Shown here: positions 23,225 to 34,878 of the stretch, one piece after another
Position numbering within the stretch: the first letter of the stretch is position 1
How the letters are laid out: every line of letters begins with the position of its first letter
Source: Prorocentrum cordatum
Taxonomy: Eukaryota > Sar > Dinophyceae > Prorocentrales > Prorocentraceae
Direction: 5' to 3'
DNA: 64,000 nucleotides
Assembly: GCA_963575745.1 (NCBI GenBank)
Contig: CAUYUJ010012102.1
Coordinates: 155,001 to 219,000, forward strand
Position numbers and translations under genes: made by a program
Notes under the pieces: generated by a model
Seen by the model: only the letters and a program-made list of their open reading frames with translations
Told to the model about the DNA's origin: nothing
Databases searched by the model: none

Positions 23225-23365
23225 AAAAGGTCGTGGCGGATATGCCGCCTCGTGGCGGATATGCCGCCTTGTAGCGCAGCCTTCTCGCCTTCCAACTCGT
23301 GGCGGACATGCCGCCCCCGCACCACCCCTTTGCGCTCCTCCGCCCTTCAGGCGGACATGCCGCCG
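23225..23365. repeat. GGCGGATATGCCGCC hairpin cluster
   Basis: Several copies of GTGGCGGATATGCCGCC and GGCGGACATGCCGCC, of the same class as 20315-20690, in the 3' region of gene A. Confidence 0.8.
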
Positions 23366-23885
23366 CCCCCCTCCCCTACTCGGCCCACTCCGCGCCCCCG
23401 CGCCACGTCCCTGCGCCCCACTCTCCGCTGTCAGGCACTGGATCCCACGCCAACTAACGTCGGGGAGACGCCCACTGCTCGAACGGCGAAGGCGTTCACC
23501 CAGAATGGCATGGGCGCGCGCGAAGGCACCGACGTTGCCACCGCCCGTTCAACGACGAAAGCAAGTGAACCAAGACCTGCACATTCAAAGGGACACCAGT
23601 TCACTTATATTTCTGGTTCCCAATGCCACCCTCACTCTGCCCCCTCCCCCGAGACCCCGTCGCAAGAACCAGCGGGGCCATTCTGAGAGGCCCCCGAGGG
23701 CTCGAGGAGCTCCAAGACTTCAATGGGTCCATGGGCAACCCCCTCCCCCTCCTCCCGAAGTCTCGCTTCCGCGTCCGATTCCATTTCGGTTCAAGCCCGC
23801 GGCCCGCGGGTGCCCGCGAGCCCGCGCGGGGTCGGCCCCCCCCCTTTCGCGCCGACGCGTGGGCTGGGGCCCGCGCGCCGAGGCT

Positions 23886-23912
23886 GCGCCGCAGCCACCG
23901 CGTCGCGCTCGG
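23886..23912 (+). other. Possible spliced-leader relic, gene D
   Basis: CCGCAGCCA followed by CGCTC resembles the leader core with its centre altered. It lies 25-50 nt before the ATG at 23936. Confidence 0.4.
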
Positions 23913-23935
23913 CGCATCGCACTGCGGCCGCGGCC

Positions 23936-24980
23936 ATGGCAGACAGCGACAGCGCGTTCGACGCGTTGGAGGCAGCTGCATCGCCAAAACAAGTGGCCCC
24001 GCGTGCGGTAGCCAGGGACGCGCGCATCGCGCGCGAAACTGGCTGGCCGCTCTCGGTCGAACTGTTTTGGCGATTCGGCGCAGGAGATGTTCGGGCCAGC
24101 GATGCAGTTGCTCTCCGACCTTGCGGGCGTGGACAACAACGCAAGGGATCGGTCTTCCTCCGCCAGCGGCAGTCGGCCAGCCAGCGCGCCCACGTTGGCG
24201 GCGCAGCCAGCGCGATCGCGCAGCCCGCGCCACCCGCGGGCACCGTCGACGCCGCCGCGCAGGCGGGGGCCGACGTCACCGCCGCGGGACCCGCGGCAGC
24301 GGCCTTTCCCGCCCTCGGCTATCGTGAAGGAGCTCGCGTCGCACATGCGGGGCGCGACGCCTGTGGTGGAAGAGCCCCCCGAGGCGGTGGAGGCGCATCC
24401 CAGCGCGGTGGAGGCGTTCAGGACGCAGCTGCGAGCCTGGCTGAGCGACCCCGGTGGGAATCCCATCGACTGGCGGTCGGAGAACGTGCTCGCCGTGCTC
24501 AAGGAGTACCAGATGAAGTACGACTACAAGAAGTTCCGCGACCGCGGCCCGCCTGGCCCCGCCATGGGCGGGCCGCAGACGTGGCAGGGCCAGGCGTGGC
24601 GCGCCAATGCGTAGCGCTGGGGGAACCGAGGTGGCGCAAAGCGCGAGATGTACGCGAAGCTGCACGGCAACAAGGCAGCGCCGCGGGTGCGCGAGGCGCA
24701 CGTCCCCAAGCCTCAGCTGATGCATCGGGAGCCCAAGGCGCCGAACTTGCCCAAGACGATGCCTCAGCAGGCGCCGTGGAGGACTGGCAAGATGAACCCT
24801 CCAGTTCCGCCTCCGCCGCCGAAGACCATGGGGCCGCCGCCGCCGAAGACCAGGCAGCCGCCAGCAGGGAAGCCCAGCATGGTGCAGCCGAGGGCAGGGC
24901 GTCGGCTGCAGCCGACAAGCAAGATGGCACCACCGCCAGCGAAGCCGCGCCCGCCCGCCCACGGAGATGTCTTCTTGTAG
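23936..24980 (+). pseudogene. Gene D: C-family paralogue with in-frame stop
   Basis: The N-terminus MADSDSAFDALE resembles gene C (MAAPKRSAFEDLQ). After a frame change, by intron or by decay, the reading frame from about 24012 contains EMFGPAMQLLSDLAGVD and a Pro/Arg-rich linker. It then reaches the family block DWRSENV...KKFRDRGPPGP..GGP..W.GQAWRAN, nearly identical to gene C. A TAG at 24612-24614 interrupts the block where gene C has Gly. The same frame continues with RWGNRGG and a Pro/Lys-rich tail to the stop at 24978-24980. The homology across the TAG shows that it is premature for this family. It is probably a dead copy, although stop-codon readthrough cannot be excluded. Confidence 0.7.
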
Positions 24981-25032
24981 GGTGATCGCGTGGACCTGCA
25001 AGCGGGCTGGGGTGCATAGCTTCCGTAATTCG

Positions 25033-25060
25033 AGCGCGGATAGTTGCAGCTATCCGCGCT
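25033..25060. repeat. Perfect 11-bp-stem hairpin
   Basis: AGCGCGGATAG, a 6-nt loop and CTATCCGCGCT, downstream of gene D. More GCGG-type hairpins follow to 25277. Confidence 0.85.
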
Positions 25061-25277
25061 GACGCGTCATGACGCGCCGCCTCTCCCCGCCTCGTCTCAT
25101 CTCATCTCTCCCCCCCTCTCTTCGTTGCCGATCTATCTCATTGGCGGACGCGCCGCCTCCCCCCGCCTGGCGGACAACCGCCGTTCAGATACGAGCATCG
25201 GCGCATCGGGTTTGTTCTATGCGGTTGGAAAAAAACACCAGTCCTTCCCTGAGCCACCCAGTGGCGGCTAAACCGCC

Positions 25278-25377
25278 NNNNNNNNNNNNNNNNNNNNNNN
25301 NNNNNNNNNNNNNNNNNNNNNNNNNNNNNNNNNNNNNNNNNNNNNNNNNNNNNNNNNNNNNNNNNNNNNNNNNNNNN
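25278..25377. other. Assembly gap (100 N)
   Basis: Exactly 100 N. The round number suggests a scaffolding gap of unknown true size. It hides the right end of element 1. Confidence 0.98.
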
Positions 25378-26047
25378 GTCTGCCGTGCTCTTGTGGTCTG
25401 CCGTGCTCATTTGTGATTTGCCGTGCTCATGTGGGGTCTGCCGTACTCCTGTGTGGTCTGCCGTGCTCCGGTGGTCTGCCGTGCTCCTTTGGGGTCTGCC
25501 TTGCTACTGTGGGGTCTGCCGTGCTCCTGTGTGGTCTGCCGTGCTCCTGTGGTTTGCCTTGCTCCTGTGTGGTCTGCCGTGCTCCTTTTGGGTCTGCTCT
25601 GCCGTGCTCCTGTGGGGTCTGCCGTGTTCCTGTGGGGTCTGCCGTGCTCTTGTGGTCTGCCGTGCTCTTGTGTGGTCTGCCGTGCTCCTTTGTGGTCTGC
25701 CGTGCTCCTGTGTGGTCTGCCGTGCTCCTGTGTGGCCTGCCGTGCTCTTGTGTGGTCTGCCGTGCTCCTGTTGGTCTGCCGTGCTCTTTTGTGGTCTGCC
25801 GTGCTCCTATGGGGTCTGCCGTTGTTCTGCCGTCTTGAGGGCACTCTTAGGGCATAGTCTGCCGTGCTCCTCGTCTTGGTCTGCCGTGCTCCTCGTCTTG
25901 GTCATCCTTTCCGTCGTCTTGAGGGAGCTCTTGGTGCCTGGTCTGCCGTGCTCCTCGTCTTGGTCTGCCGTGCTCCTCTCGGTTCCTAAGCCTGGTCTGC
26001 CGTGCTCCTCGTCTTGGTCTGCCGTGCTCCTCTCGGTTCCAACGCGC

Positions 26048-26082
26048 GGTCTGCCGTGCTCCTGTGGGGAGCACGGCAGACC
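26048..26082. repeat. Polarity-switch hairpin in 20-bp array
   Basis: GGTCTGCCGTGCTCC, a short loop and its reverse complement: the 20-bp unit flips orientation. The same hairpin occurs at about 29373-29407, 29447-29481, 32632-32666 and 47071-47105. Confidence 0.88.
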
Positions 26083-26544
26083 ACAGGAGCACGGCAGACC
26101 ACACAGGAGCACGGCAGACTACACCTCGATTTTTTGAGGATGTCTCGAGCGAAATGGCCATGGTCTGCCGTGGGAGCACGGCAGACCACAGGAGCACGGC
26201 AGACCACACAGGATCACGGCAGACCACACCTCGATTTTTTGAGGATGTCTCGAGCGAAATGGCCATGGTCTGCCGTGCTCCACACAGGAGCACGGCAGAC
26301 CACCTGCTCATTTTCTGAGGACGTCCCTAGCGAAAACGTCATTTCTAACATAAGAGGTTGTAAAACACCTCTGTCGGCATCTCATTTTTTCGAGGATGTC
26401 TCGAGCGAAACGCTCATTTTTCATGCACAACAAAAATTTTTGACATTTTTCAACACCCCGACTTTCTGAGGATGTCTCGAGCGAAACGGCCATTTTTAAC
26501 ATAAGACGTCTTAAGCGATAGCCTCCAACACCTCAATTTTTCGA

Positions 26545-27095
26545 GGATGTCTCGAGCGAAATGGCCATTTTGGGGAACCTGACCGGACAAGAACGGGAAG
26601 CGCCGTTTTTTATCCACCACGTGCGTCAGAGACCGTATTGGCGAGAACGTCAGAGAAACCCATAAACGCAACAGAACAGACTAAATGATGGCCTGCCGCG
26701 CTGGTCTGTCGAGGTGGTCTGCTGCCCTGGCCACGTCATGGTGTCGACACCGTGCTTGTCTCTCGGCCGCGCGGGCCCGCACCCGTTGTCGCCCAGCCTA
26801 CTTTTTCTGTTCCAGCCTGTCTTGTCTTTTGTTTGTCCGTCGTCGTCGTCGCGTGCCTGTCCTTTGTCGTGGTCGTCGTTTTCATTATAATCGTCCGCTG
26901 TTGCCGTTCTCGCTGTCGCCGTCGTTATCATTTTATGATTGCGGTCGTTTTTCTGATTGTTTTTTTGTTGTTGGATTCCGTGTTCGGTTGGTTTTTGTGT
27001 TATGTTTGTTGTCGTTTTCTGTCATCGTTTTTTGTCGTAATTTTCGAGATCGTTATTGACGAAGACGACGACGACGACGATGACGACGACGACGA
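26545..27095. repeat. 0.6-kb satellite module, copy 3
   Basis: Starts a 3.3-kb higher-order unit and ends in a short GAC tract joined to 20-bp units. Confidence 0.85.
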
Positions 27096-27759
27096 TCTGC
27101 CGTGCTTCTGTGGCGTCTGCGGTGCTCCTGTGGTCTGCCGTGCTCCTTCTTGGTTTGCCGTGCTCCTGTGGGGTCTGCCGTGCTCCTGTGCGGTCTTCCG
27201 TGCTCCTGTGGTCTGCCGTGCTCCTTTGGGGTCTGCCGTGCTCCTGTGGAGTTTGCCGTGCGAACGTGTGGTCTGCCGTGCTCCTGTGTGGTCTGGCTTG
27301 CTCCTGTATGGTCTGCCGTGCTCTTGTGTGGTTTGCCGTGCTCCTGTGTGGTCTGCCGTGCTCCCGTGGGGTCTGCCGTGTCCTGTGTGGTCTGCCGTGT
27401 TCCTGTGTGGTCTGCCGTGCTCCTGTGTGGTCTGCCGTGTTCCTTCTTGGTCTGCCGTGCTCATGTGGGGTCTGCCGTGCTCCTGTGCGGTCTGCCGTGC
27501 GAACGTGTGGACTGCCGTGCTCATTTGGGGTCTGCCTTGCTCCTTTGTGGTTTGCCGCGCTCCTGTGTGGTCTGCCGTGCTCCTGTGTGGTCAGCAGACC
27601 CAGGGCTGAGGGAAGGCTTGAGCAGTGCTCTGGTGGTCCTTCACCCGCCCAGCCCAACCCCCCACACCCCTCACACCCGCAGATGTCTTGTCCCCTCTGG
27701 ACGCGATCTTTGGATCTTGCGGGAAGCTGCTTGTGGGCGCGCATCGCGCGTCGGGCCGC

Positions 27760-28345
27760 CAGCCCAGGTGCCGGCCCGGGCGTTCGGTTCGAGCGCCGGC
27801 CTGGGTGCCTGAATCGGCCCGGAAGGGGTTCCAGGGCGCCGGGAGCAGAAAATCAATATTTTCGAAAGAAAAATATGTCTTGGAGTGGCCTTTTTTCCGC
27901 ACCGCCTCGGACTTCAATTTTCCGGCGCCGGCCGGCGCCGGAACCGGCCCGGGCGCTGGCCCGGGTGCTGGCCCAGGCGTTCGGCTCGAGCGCCGGCCCG
28001 GGTGCCGGAAGCGGCCCGGAAGGGGTTCCCGGGCGCCGGGAGCAGAAAATCAATATTTTCGAAAAAAAATATGTCTTGGAGTGGCCTTTTTTCGGCACCG
28101 CCTCGGAATTCAATTTTCCGGCGCCGGCCGGCGCCGGAACCGGCCCGGGCGCTGGCCCGGGTGCTGGCCCGGGCGTTTGGCTCGATCGCCGGCCCGGGTG
28201 CCAGAAGCGGCCCGGAAGGGGTTCCCGGGCGCCGGGAGCAGAAAATCAATATTTTCGAAATAAAAATATGTCTTGGAGTGGCCTTTTTTCGGCACCGCCT
28301 CGGAATTCAATTTTCCGGCGCCGGCCGGCGCCGGAACCGGCCCAG
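27760..28345. repeat. 197-bp satellite units
   Basis: Three copies between the CCAGGGCTGAGGG spacer and 20-bp units. Confidence 0.9.
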
Positions 28346-29837
28346 GCTGCCGTGCTCCTGTGTGTCAGCCGTGCTCCTGAGGCGTCTACGGTGCTCTTTT
28401 GGGGTCTGCCGTACTCATTTGGGGTCTGCCGTGCTCCTGTGGTCGGCCGTGCTCATTTGGGGTCTGCCGCGCGCCTGTGACATCTGCCGTGCTCCTGTTG
28501 GGGAAACGCCAGCGGCGTTCGGGGTACAACAAAAAGGCGCGTTTATGTTGTACCCGCGCGCGGTCTGCCGTGCTCCTGTGGGTTCCGCCGTGCTCCTGTG
28601 GCGTCTGCCGTGCTCCTGTGGCGTCTGCCCGGCTCCTGTGTGGTCTGCCGTGCTCCTTTGTGGTCTGCCGTGCTCCTGTGGAGTCTGCCGTGCTCCTGTG
28701 TGGTCTGCCGTGCTCTTGTGGTCTGCCGTGCTCATTTGGATTTGCCGTGCTCATGTGAGGTCTGCCGTACTCCTGTGTGGTCTGCCGTGCTCCGGTGGTC
28801 TGCCGTGCTCCTTTGGGGTCTGCCTTGCTACTGTGGGGTCTGCTGTGCTCCTGTGTGGTCTGCCGTGCTCCTGTGGTTTGCCTTGCTCCTGTGTGGTCTG
28901 CCGTGCTCCTTTTGGGTCTGCTCTGCCGTGCTCCTGTGGGGTCTGCCGTGCTCCTGTGGGGTCTGCCGTGCTCTTTTGGGGTCTGCCGTGCTCTTGTGTG
29001 GTCTGCCGTGCTCCTTTGTGGTCTGCCGTGCTCCTGTGTGGTCTGCCGTGCTCCTGTGTGGCCTGCCGTGTCTTGTGTGGTCTGCCGAGCTCCTTGTTGG
29101 TCTGCCGTGCTCTTCTGTGGTCTGACGTGCTCCTATGAGGTCTGCCGTTGTTCGGCCGTCTTGAGGGCACTCTTAGGGCATAGTCTGCCGTGCTCCTCGT
29201 CTTGGTCTGCCGTGCTCCTCGTCTTGGTCATCCTTTCCGTCGTCTTGAGGGCGCTCTTGGTGCCTGGTCTGCCGTCTCCTCGTCTTGGTCTGCCGTGCTC
29301 CTCTCGGTTCCTAAGCCTGGTCTGCCGTGCTCCTCGTCTTGGTCTGCCGTGCTCCTCTCGGTTCCTGCGCGCGGTCTGCCGTGCTCCTGTGGGGAGCACG
29401 GCAGACCACAGGAGCACGGCAGACCACACAGGAGCTTCCTGCGCGCGGTCTGCCGTGCTCCTGTGGGGAGCACGGCAGACCACAGGAGCACGGCAGACCA
29501 CACAGGAGCACGGCAGACCACACCTCGATTTTTTGAGGATGTCTCGAGCGAAATGGCCGTGGTCCGCCGTGCTCCACACAGGAGCACGGCAGACCACCTG
29601 CTCATTTTCTGAGGACGTCCCGAGCGAAAACGTCATTTTTAACATAAGAGGTTGTAAAACACCTCTGTCGGCATCTCATTTTTTCGAGGATGTCTCGAGC
29701 GAAACGCTCATTTTTCATGCACAACAGAATTTTTTGACATTTTTCAACACCCCGACTTTCTGAGGATGTCTCGAGCGAAACGGCCATTTTTAACATAAGA
29801 CGTCTTAAACGATAGCCTCCAACACCTCAATTTTTCG

Positions 29838-30392
29838 AGGATGTCTCGAGCGAAATGGCCATTTTGGGGAACCTGACCGGACAAGAACGGCAAGCGCCGT
29901 TTTTTATCCACCACGTGCGTCAGAGACCGTATTGGCGAGAACGTCAGAGAAACCCATAAACGCAACAGAACAGACTAAATGGTGGCCTGCCGCGCTGGTC
30001 TGTCGAGGTAGTCTGCTGCCCTGGCCACATCATGGTGTCGACAACGTGCTTTTCTCTCGGCCACGCGGGCCCCCACCCGTTGTCGCCCAGCCTACTTTTT
30101 CTGTTCCAGCCTGTCTTGTCTTTTGTTTGTCCGTCGTCGTCGTCGTCGCGTGCCTTTCCTTTGTCGTGGTCGTCGTTTTCATTATAATCGTCCGCTGTTG
30201 CCGTTCTCGCTGTCGCCGTCGTTATCATTTTATGATTGCGGTCGTTTTTCTGATTGTTTTTTGTTGTTGGATTCCGTGTTCGGTTGTTTTTTGTGTTATG
30301 TTTGTGGTCGTTTTCTGTCATCGTTTTTTGTCGTAATTTTCGAGATCGTTATTGACGAAGACGACGACGACGATGACGACGACGACGATCTG
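29838..30392. repeat. 0.6-kb satellite module, copy 4
   Basis: About 3.3 kb after copy 3, with the same flanks. Confidence 0.85.
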
Positions 30393-31014
30393 CCGTGCTT
30401 CTGTGGCGTCTGCGGTGCTCCTGTGGTCTGCCAAGCTCCTTCTTGGTTTGCCGTGCTCCTGTGTGGTCTGCCGTGCTCCTGTGCGGTCTTCCGTGCTCCT
30501 GTGGTCTGCCGTGCTCCTTTGGGGTCTGCCGTGCTCCTGTGGAGTTTGCCGTGCGAACGTGTGGTCTGCCGTGCTCCTGTGTGGTCTGGCGTGCTCCTGT
30601 ATGGTCTGCCGTGCTCTTGAGTGGTTTGCCGTGCTCCTGTGTGGTCTGCCGTGCTCCCGTGGGGTCTGCCGTGTCCTGTGTGGTCTGCCGTGCTCCTGTG
30701 TGGTCTGCCGTGCTCCTGTGTGGTCTGCCGTGCTCCTTCTTGGTTTGCCGTGCTCATGTGCGGTCTGCCGTGCTCCTGTGCGGTCTGCCGTGCGAACGTG
30801 TGGACTGCCGTGCTCATTTGGGGTCTGCCTTGCTCCTTTGTGGTTTGCCGCGCTCCTGTGTGGTCTGCCGTGCTCCTGTGTGGTCAGCAGACCCAGGGCT
30901 GAGGGAAGGCTGGAGCAGTGCTCTGGTGGTCCTTCACCCGCCCAGCTCCGTCCCCTCCCACTCTGGACCGATCTTGCGGGAAGCTGGCTTGTGGCAGCGC
31001 ATCGCGCGTCGGCC

Positions 31015-31600
31015 GCCAGCCCAGGTGCCGGCCCGGGCGTTCGGTTCGAGCGCCGGCCTGGGTGCCGGAATCGGCCCGGAAGGGGTTCCAGGGCGCCGGG
31101 AGCAGAAAATCAATATTTTCGAAAGAAAAATATGTCTTGGAGTGGCCTTTTTTCGGCACCGCCTCGGAATTCAATTTTCCGGCGCCGGCCGGCGCCGGAA
31201 CCGGCCCGGGCGCTGGCCCGGGTGCTGGCCCGGGCGTTTGGCTCGAGCGCCGGCCCGGGTGCCGAAGCGGCCCGGAAGGGGTTCCCGGGCGCCGGGAGCA
31301 GAAAATCAATATTTTCGAAAGAAAAATATGTCTTGGAGTGGCCTTTTTTCGGCACCGCCTCGGAATTCAATTTTCCGGCGCCGGCCGGCGCCGGAACCGG
31401 CCCGGGCGCTGGCCCGGGTGCTGGCCCGGGCGTTGGCTCGAGCGCCGGCCCGGGTGCCAGAAGCGGCCCGGAAGGGGTTCCCGGGCGCCGGGAGCAGAAA
31501 ATCAATATTTTCGAAAGAAAAATATGTCTTGGAGTGGCCTTTTTTCGGCACCGCCTCGGAATTCAATTTTCCGGCGCCGGCCGGCGCCGGAACCGGCCCA
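31015..31600. repeat. 197-bp satellite units
   Basis: Three copies in the same position within the higher-order unit as 27760-28345. Confidence 0.9.
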
Positions 31601-33017
31601 GGCTGCCGTGCTCCTGTGTGGTCAGCCGTGCTCCTGAGGCGTCTACGGTGCTCTTTTGGGGTCTGCCGTACTCATTTGGGGTCTGCCGTGCTCCTGTGGT
31701 CGGCCGTGCTCATTTGGGGTCTGCCGCGCGCCTGTGAGATCTGCCGTGCTCCTGTTGGGGGAAACGCCAGCGGCGTTCGGGGTACAACAAAAAGGCGCGT
31801 TTATGTTGTACCCGCGCGCGGTCTGCCGTGCTCCTGTGGGTTCCGCCGTGCTCCTGTGGCGTCTGCCGTGCTCCTGTGGCGTCTGCCGGGCTCCTGTGTG
31901 GTCTGCCGTGCTCCTTTGTGGTCTGCCGTCTCCTGTGGAGTCTGCCGTGCTCCTGTGTGGTCTGCCGTGCTCTTGTGGTCTGCCGTGCTCATTTGGGATT
32001 TGCCGTGCTCATGTGGGGTCTGCCGTACTCCTGTGTGGTCTGCCGTGCTCCGGTGGTCTGCCGTGCTCCTTTGGGGTCTGCCTTGCTACTGTGGGGTCTG
32101 CCGTGCTCCTGTGTGGTCTGCCGTGCTCCTGTGGTTTGCCTTGCTCCTGTGTGGTCTGCCGTGCTCCTTTTGGGTCTGCTCTGCCGTGCTCCTGTGGGGT
32201 CTGCCGTGCTCCTGTGGGGTCTGCCGTGCTCTTGTGGGGTCTGCCGTGCTCTTGTGTGGTCTGCCGTGCTCCTTTGTGGTCTGCCGTGCTCCTGTGTGGT
32301 CTGCCGTGCTCCTGTGTGGCCTGCCGTGCTCTTGTGTGGTCTGCCGTGCTCCTGTTGGTCTGCCGTGCTCTTCTGTGGTCTGCCGTGCTCCTATGGGGTC
32401 TGCCGTTGTTCGGCCGTCTTGAGGGCACTCTTAGGGCATAGTCTGCCGTGCTCCTCGTCTTGGTCTGCCGTGCTCCTCGTCTTGGTCATCCTTTCCGTCG
32501 TCTTGAGGGCGCTCTTGGTGCCTGGTCTGCCGTGCTCCTCGTCTTGGTCTGCCGTGCTCCTCTCGGTTCCTAAGCCTGGTCTGCCGTGCTCCTCGTCTTG
32601 GTCTGCCGTGCTCCTCTCGGTTCCTACGCGCGGTCTGCCGTGCTCCTGTGGGGAGCACGGCAGACCACAGGCACGGCAGACCACACAGGAGCACGGCAGA
32701 GACCACACCTCGATTTTTTGAGGATGTCTCGAGCGAAATGGCCGTGGTCTGCCGTGCTCCACACAGGAGCACGGCAGACCACCTGCTCATTTTCTGAGGA
32801 CGTCCCGAGCGAAAACGTCATTTTTAACATAAGAGGTTCTAAAACACCTCTGTCGGCATCTCATTTTTTCGAGGATGTCTCGAGCGAAACGCTCATTTTT
32901 CATGCATAACAAAAATTTTTGATATTTTTCAACATCCCGATTTTTTGAGGATGTCTCGAGCGAAACCGTCATTTTTAACATAAGACGTCTTAAACGATAG
33001 CCTCCAACACCTCGATT

Positions 33018-33576
33018 GTTCGAGGATGTCTCGAGCGAAATGGCCATTTTGGGGAACCTGACCGGACAAGAACGGGAAGCGCCGTTTTTTATCCACCACG
33101 TGCGTCAGAGACCGTATTGGCGAGAACGTCAGAGAAACCCATAAACGCAACAGAACAGACTAAATGGTGGCCTGCCGCGCTGGTCTGTCGAGGTAGTCTG
33201 CTGCCCTGGCCACATCATGGTGTCGACACCGTGCTTTTCTCTCGGCCACGCGGGCCCCCACCCGTTGTCGCCCAGCCTACTTTTTCTGTTCCAGCCTGTC
33301 TTGTCTTTTGTTTGTCCGTCGTCGTCGTCGCGTGCCTTTCCTTTGTCGTGGTCGTCGTTTTCATTATAATCGTCCGCTGTTGCCGTTCTCGCTGTCGCCG
33401 TCGTTATCATTTTATGATTGCGGTCGTTTTTCTGATTGTTTTTTTGTTGTTGGATTCCGTGTTCGGTTGGTTTTTGTGTTATGTTTGTGGTCGTTTTCTG
33501 TCATCGTTTTTTGTCGTAATTTTCGAGATCGTTATTGACGAAGACGACGACGACGACGATGACGACGACGACGATC
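33018..33576. repeat. 0.6-kb satellite module, copy 5
   Basis: About 3.2 kb after copy 4, beginning the unit that element 2 interrupts. Confidence 0.85.
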
Positions 33577-34323
33577 TGCCGTGCTTCTGTGGCGTCTGCG
33601 GTGCTCCTGTGGTCTGCCGTGCTCCTTCTTGGTTTGCCGTGCTCCTGTGTGGTCTGCCGTGCTCCTGTGCGGTCTTCCGTGCTCCTGTGGTCTGCCGTGC
33701 TCCTTTGGGGTCTGCCGTGCTCCTGTGGAGTTTGCCGTGCGAACGTGTGGTCTGCCGTGCTCCTGTGTGGTCTGGCGTGCTCCTGTATGGTCTGCCGTGC
33801 TCTTGTGTGGTTTGCCGTGCTCCTGTGTGGTCTGCCGTGCTCCCGTGGGGTCTGCCGTGTCCTGTGTGGTCTGCCGTGCTCCTGTGTGGTCTGCCGTGCT
33901 CCTGTGTGGTCTGCCGTGCTCCTTCTTGGTCTGCCGTGCTCATGTGCGGTCTGCCGTGCTCCTGTGCGGTCTGCCGTGCGAACGTGTGGACTGCCGTGCT
34001 CATTTGGGGTCTGCCTTGCTCCTTTGTGGTTTGCCGCGCTCCTGTGTGGTCTGCCGTGCTCCTGTGTGGTCAGCAGACCCAGGGCTGAGGGAAGGCTGGA
34101 GCAGTGCTCTGGTGGTCCTTCACCCGCCCAGCTCCGTCCCCTCCCACTCTGGACCGATCTTGCGGGAAGCTGGCTTGTGGCAGCGCATCGCGCGTCGGCC
34201 GCCAGCCCAGGTGCCGGCCCGGGCGTTCGGTTCGAGCGCCGGCCTGGGTGCCGGAATCGGCCCGGAAGGGGTTCCAGGGCGCCGGGAGCAGAAAGTCAAT
34301 ATGTTCGAAAGAAAAATATGTCT

Positions 34324-34325
34324 TG
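34324..34325. other. Target-site duplication, left (TG)
   Basis: The satellite reads ATATGTCTTG up to 34325. The same TG follows the right end at 45575-45576. Joining the flanks with one TG restores TGTCTTGGAGTGGCC, as in intact units. Confidence 0.75.
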
Positions 34326-34356
34326 CTTGGATGGCCGACAGAGTTGTTGTAGCTTG
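34326..34356. repeat. Left terminal inverted repeat
   Basis: Begins CTTGGATGGCCGACAGAG and ends TTGTAGCTTG. It matches the reverse complement of 45544-45574 at 30 of 31 positions. Confidence 0.93.
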
Positions 34357-34610
34357 TACGATTTATAACCTGCGATATCCCTAGTTATAAGCAACACGAT
34401 CCCTAGTTATATGTCTGGACATGTTTGCATTATCAATATAGTACCTTATAGGTGTTGACATGTCCATAACATCTGCGGATAGAACATACCTAGGGATATG
34501 TATCCGACATAACATGCAACATATACAAAAAATAAGTGTTTCAAATAAGTCAACTAAGTTAACTAACCTAAGAAGGGCCACCTGAACGGGCTGGCGCAGA
34601 AAAAAAACTC
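34357..34610. other. Left AT-rich subterminal region of element 2
   Basis: About 250 bp of AT-rich DNA with repeated CCCTAGTTAT and words such as AATAAGTGT and CTAAGTTAACT. AATAAGTGT also occurs in the right subterminal region. Such repeats could be transposase-binding sites (inference). Confidence 0.6.
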
Positions 34611-34696
34611 GCGGCACAGAAAATGAAGGAGGAGAGCCGAGCGGAGAGGCAGGCGGCGGAGGAAGACGTGGAAGGAGGGGGGGACGCGACGCATGT

Positions 34697-34850
34697 GGCG
34701 GCTTATCCGCTAGCGGCCGTTGCTTTTTTTCCCTGGGCCAACTGACAAAAAATGACGTGGAGGAGCGACGGTGATGATGATGACGGTGGTGAGCACGATG
34801 ATGAGGAGGGGCGGATGAGCGGGTAATCCGCTACAGCGGCTGATCCGCTT
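34697..34850. repeat. GCGG-N5-CCGC hairpins downstream of gene F
   Basis: Hairpins at 34698-34710, 34818-34832 and 34835-34849; the last runs into a T tract. They lie just beyond the gene F stop codon. Confidence 0.85.
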
Positions 34851-34878
34851 TTTTTTTTCAAGATGATTTTCTCCGAGC

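Larger units (their letters stand above)
19892..25277. mobile_element. Element 1: multi-gene DNA element (right end missing)
   Basis: An insertion in a 197-bp satellite unit. It begins CTTTGATCGTCG, which matches 9 of the first 12 bases of element 2's end (CTTGGATGGCCG). The plan is the same as element 2 read inward from its right end: AT-rich subterminal DNA (19892-20160), GCGG hairpins, a GGA tract, a B-family gene, then a C-family gene, both reading away from the end. The other end is lost in the 100-N gap at 25278-25377, beyond which satellite resumes. Confidence 0.72.
25378..34325. repeat. Composite satellite array, block II
   Basis: Contains nearly three copies of a higher-order unit of about 3.2-3.3 kb. 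The order within a unit is: 0.6-kb module, 20-bp units, short spacer, three 197-bp units, 20-bp units with double hairpin, CTCGTCTTGG units, inverted 20-bp units, GAGGATGTCTCGAGCGAAA cluster. It is cut at 34326 by element 2 and resumes at 45577. Confidence 0.9.

Noticed and set aside
34835-34858. Rho-independent terminator (GC hairpin plus T run), also at 37488-37511 and 37587-37608
   Set aside because: The pattern matches, but the genes lie on the other strand and the genome is eukaryotic; the hairpins belong to the dispersed GCGG family.
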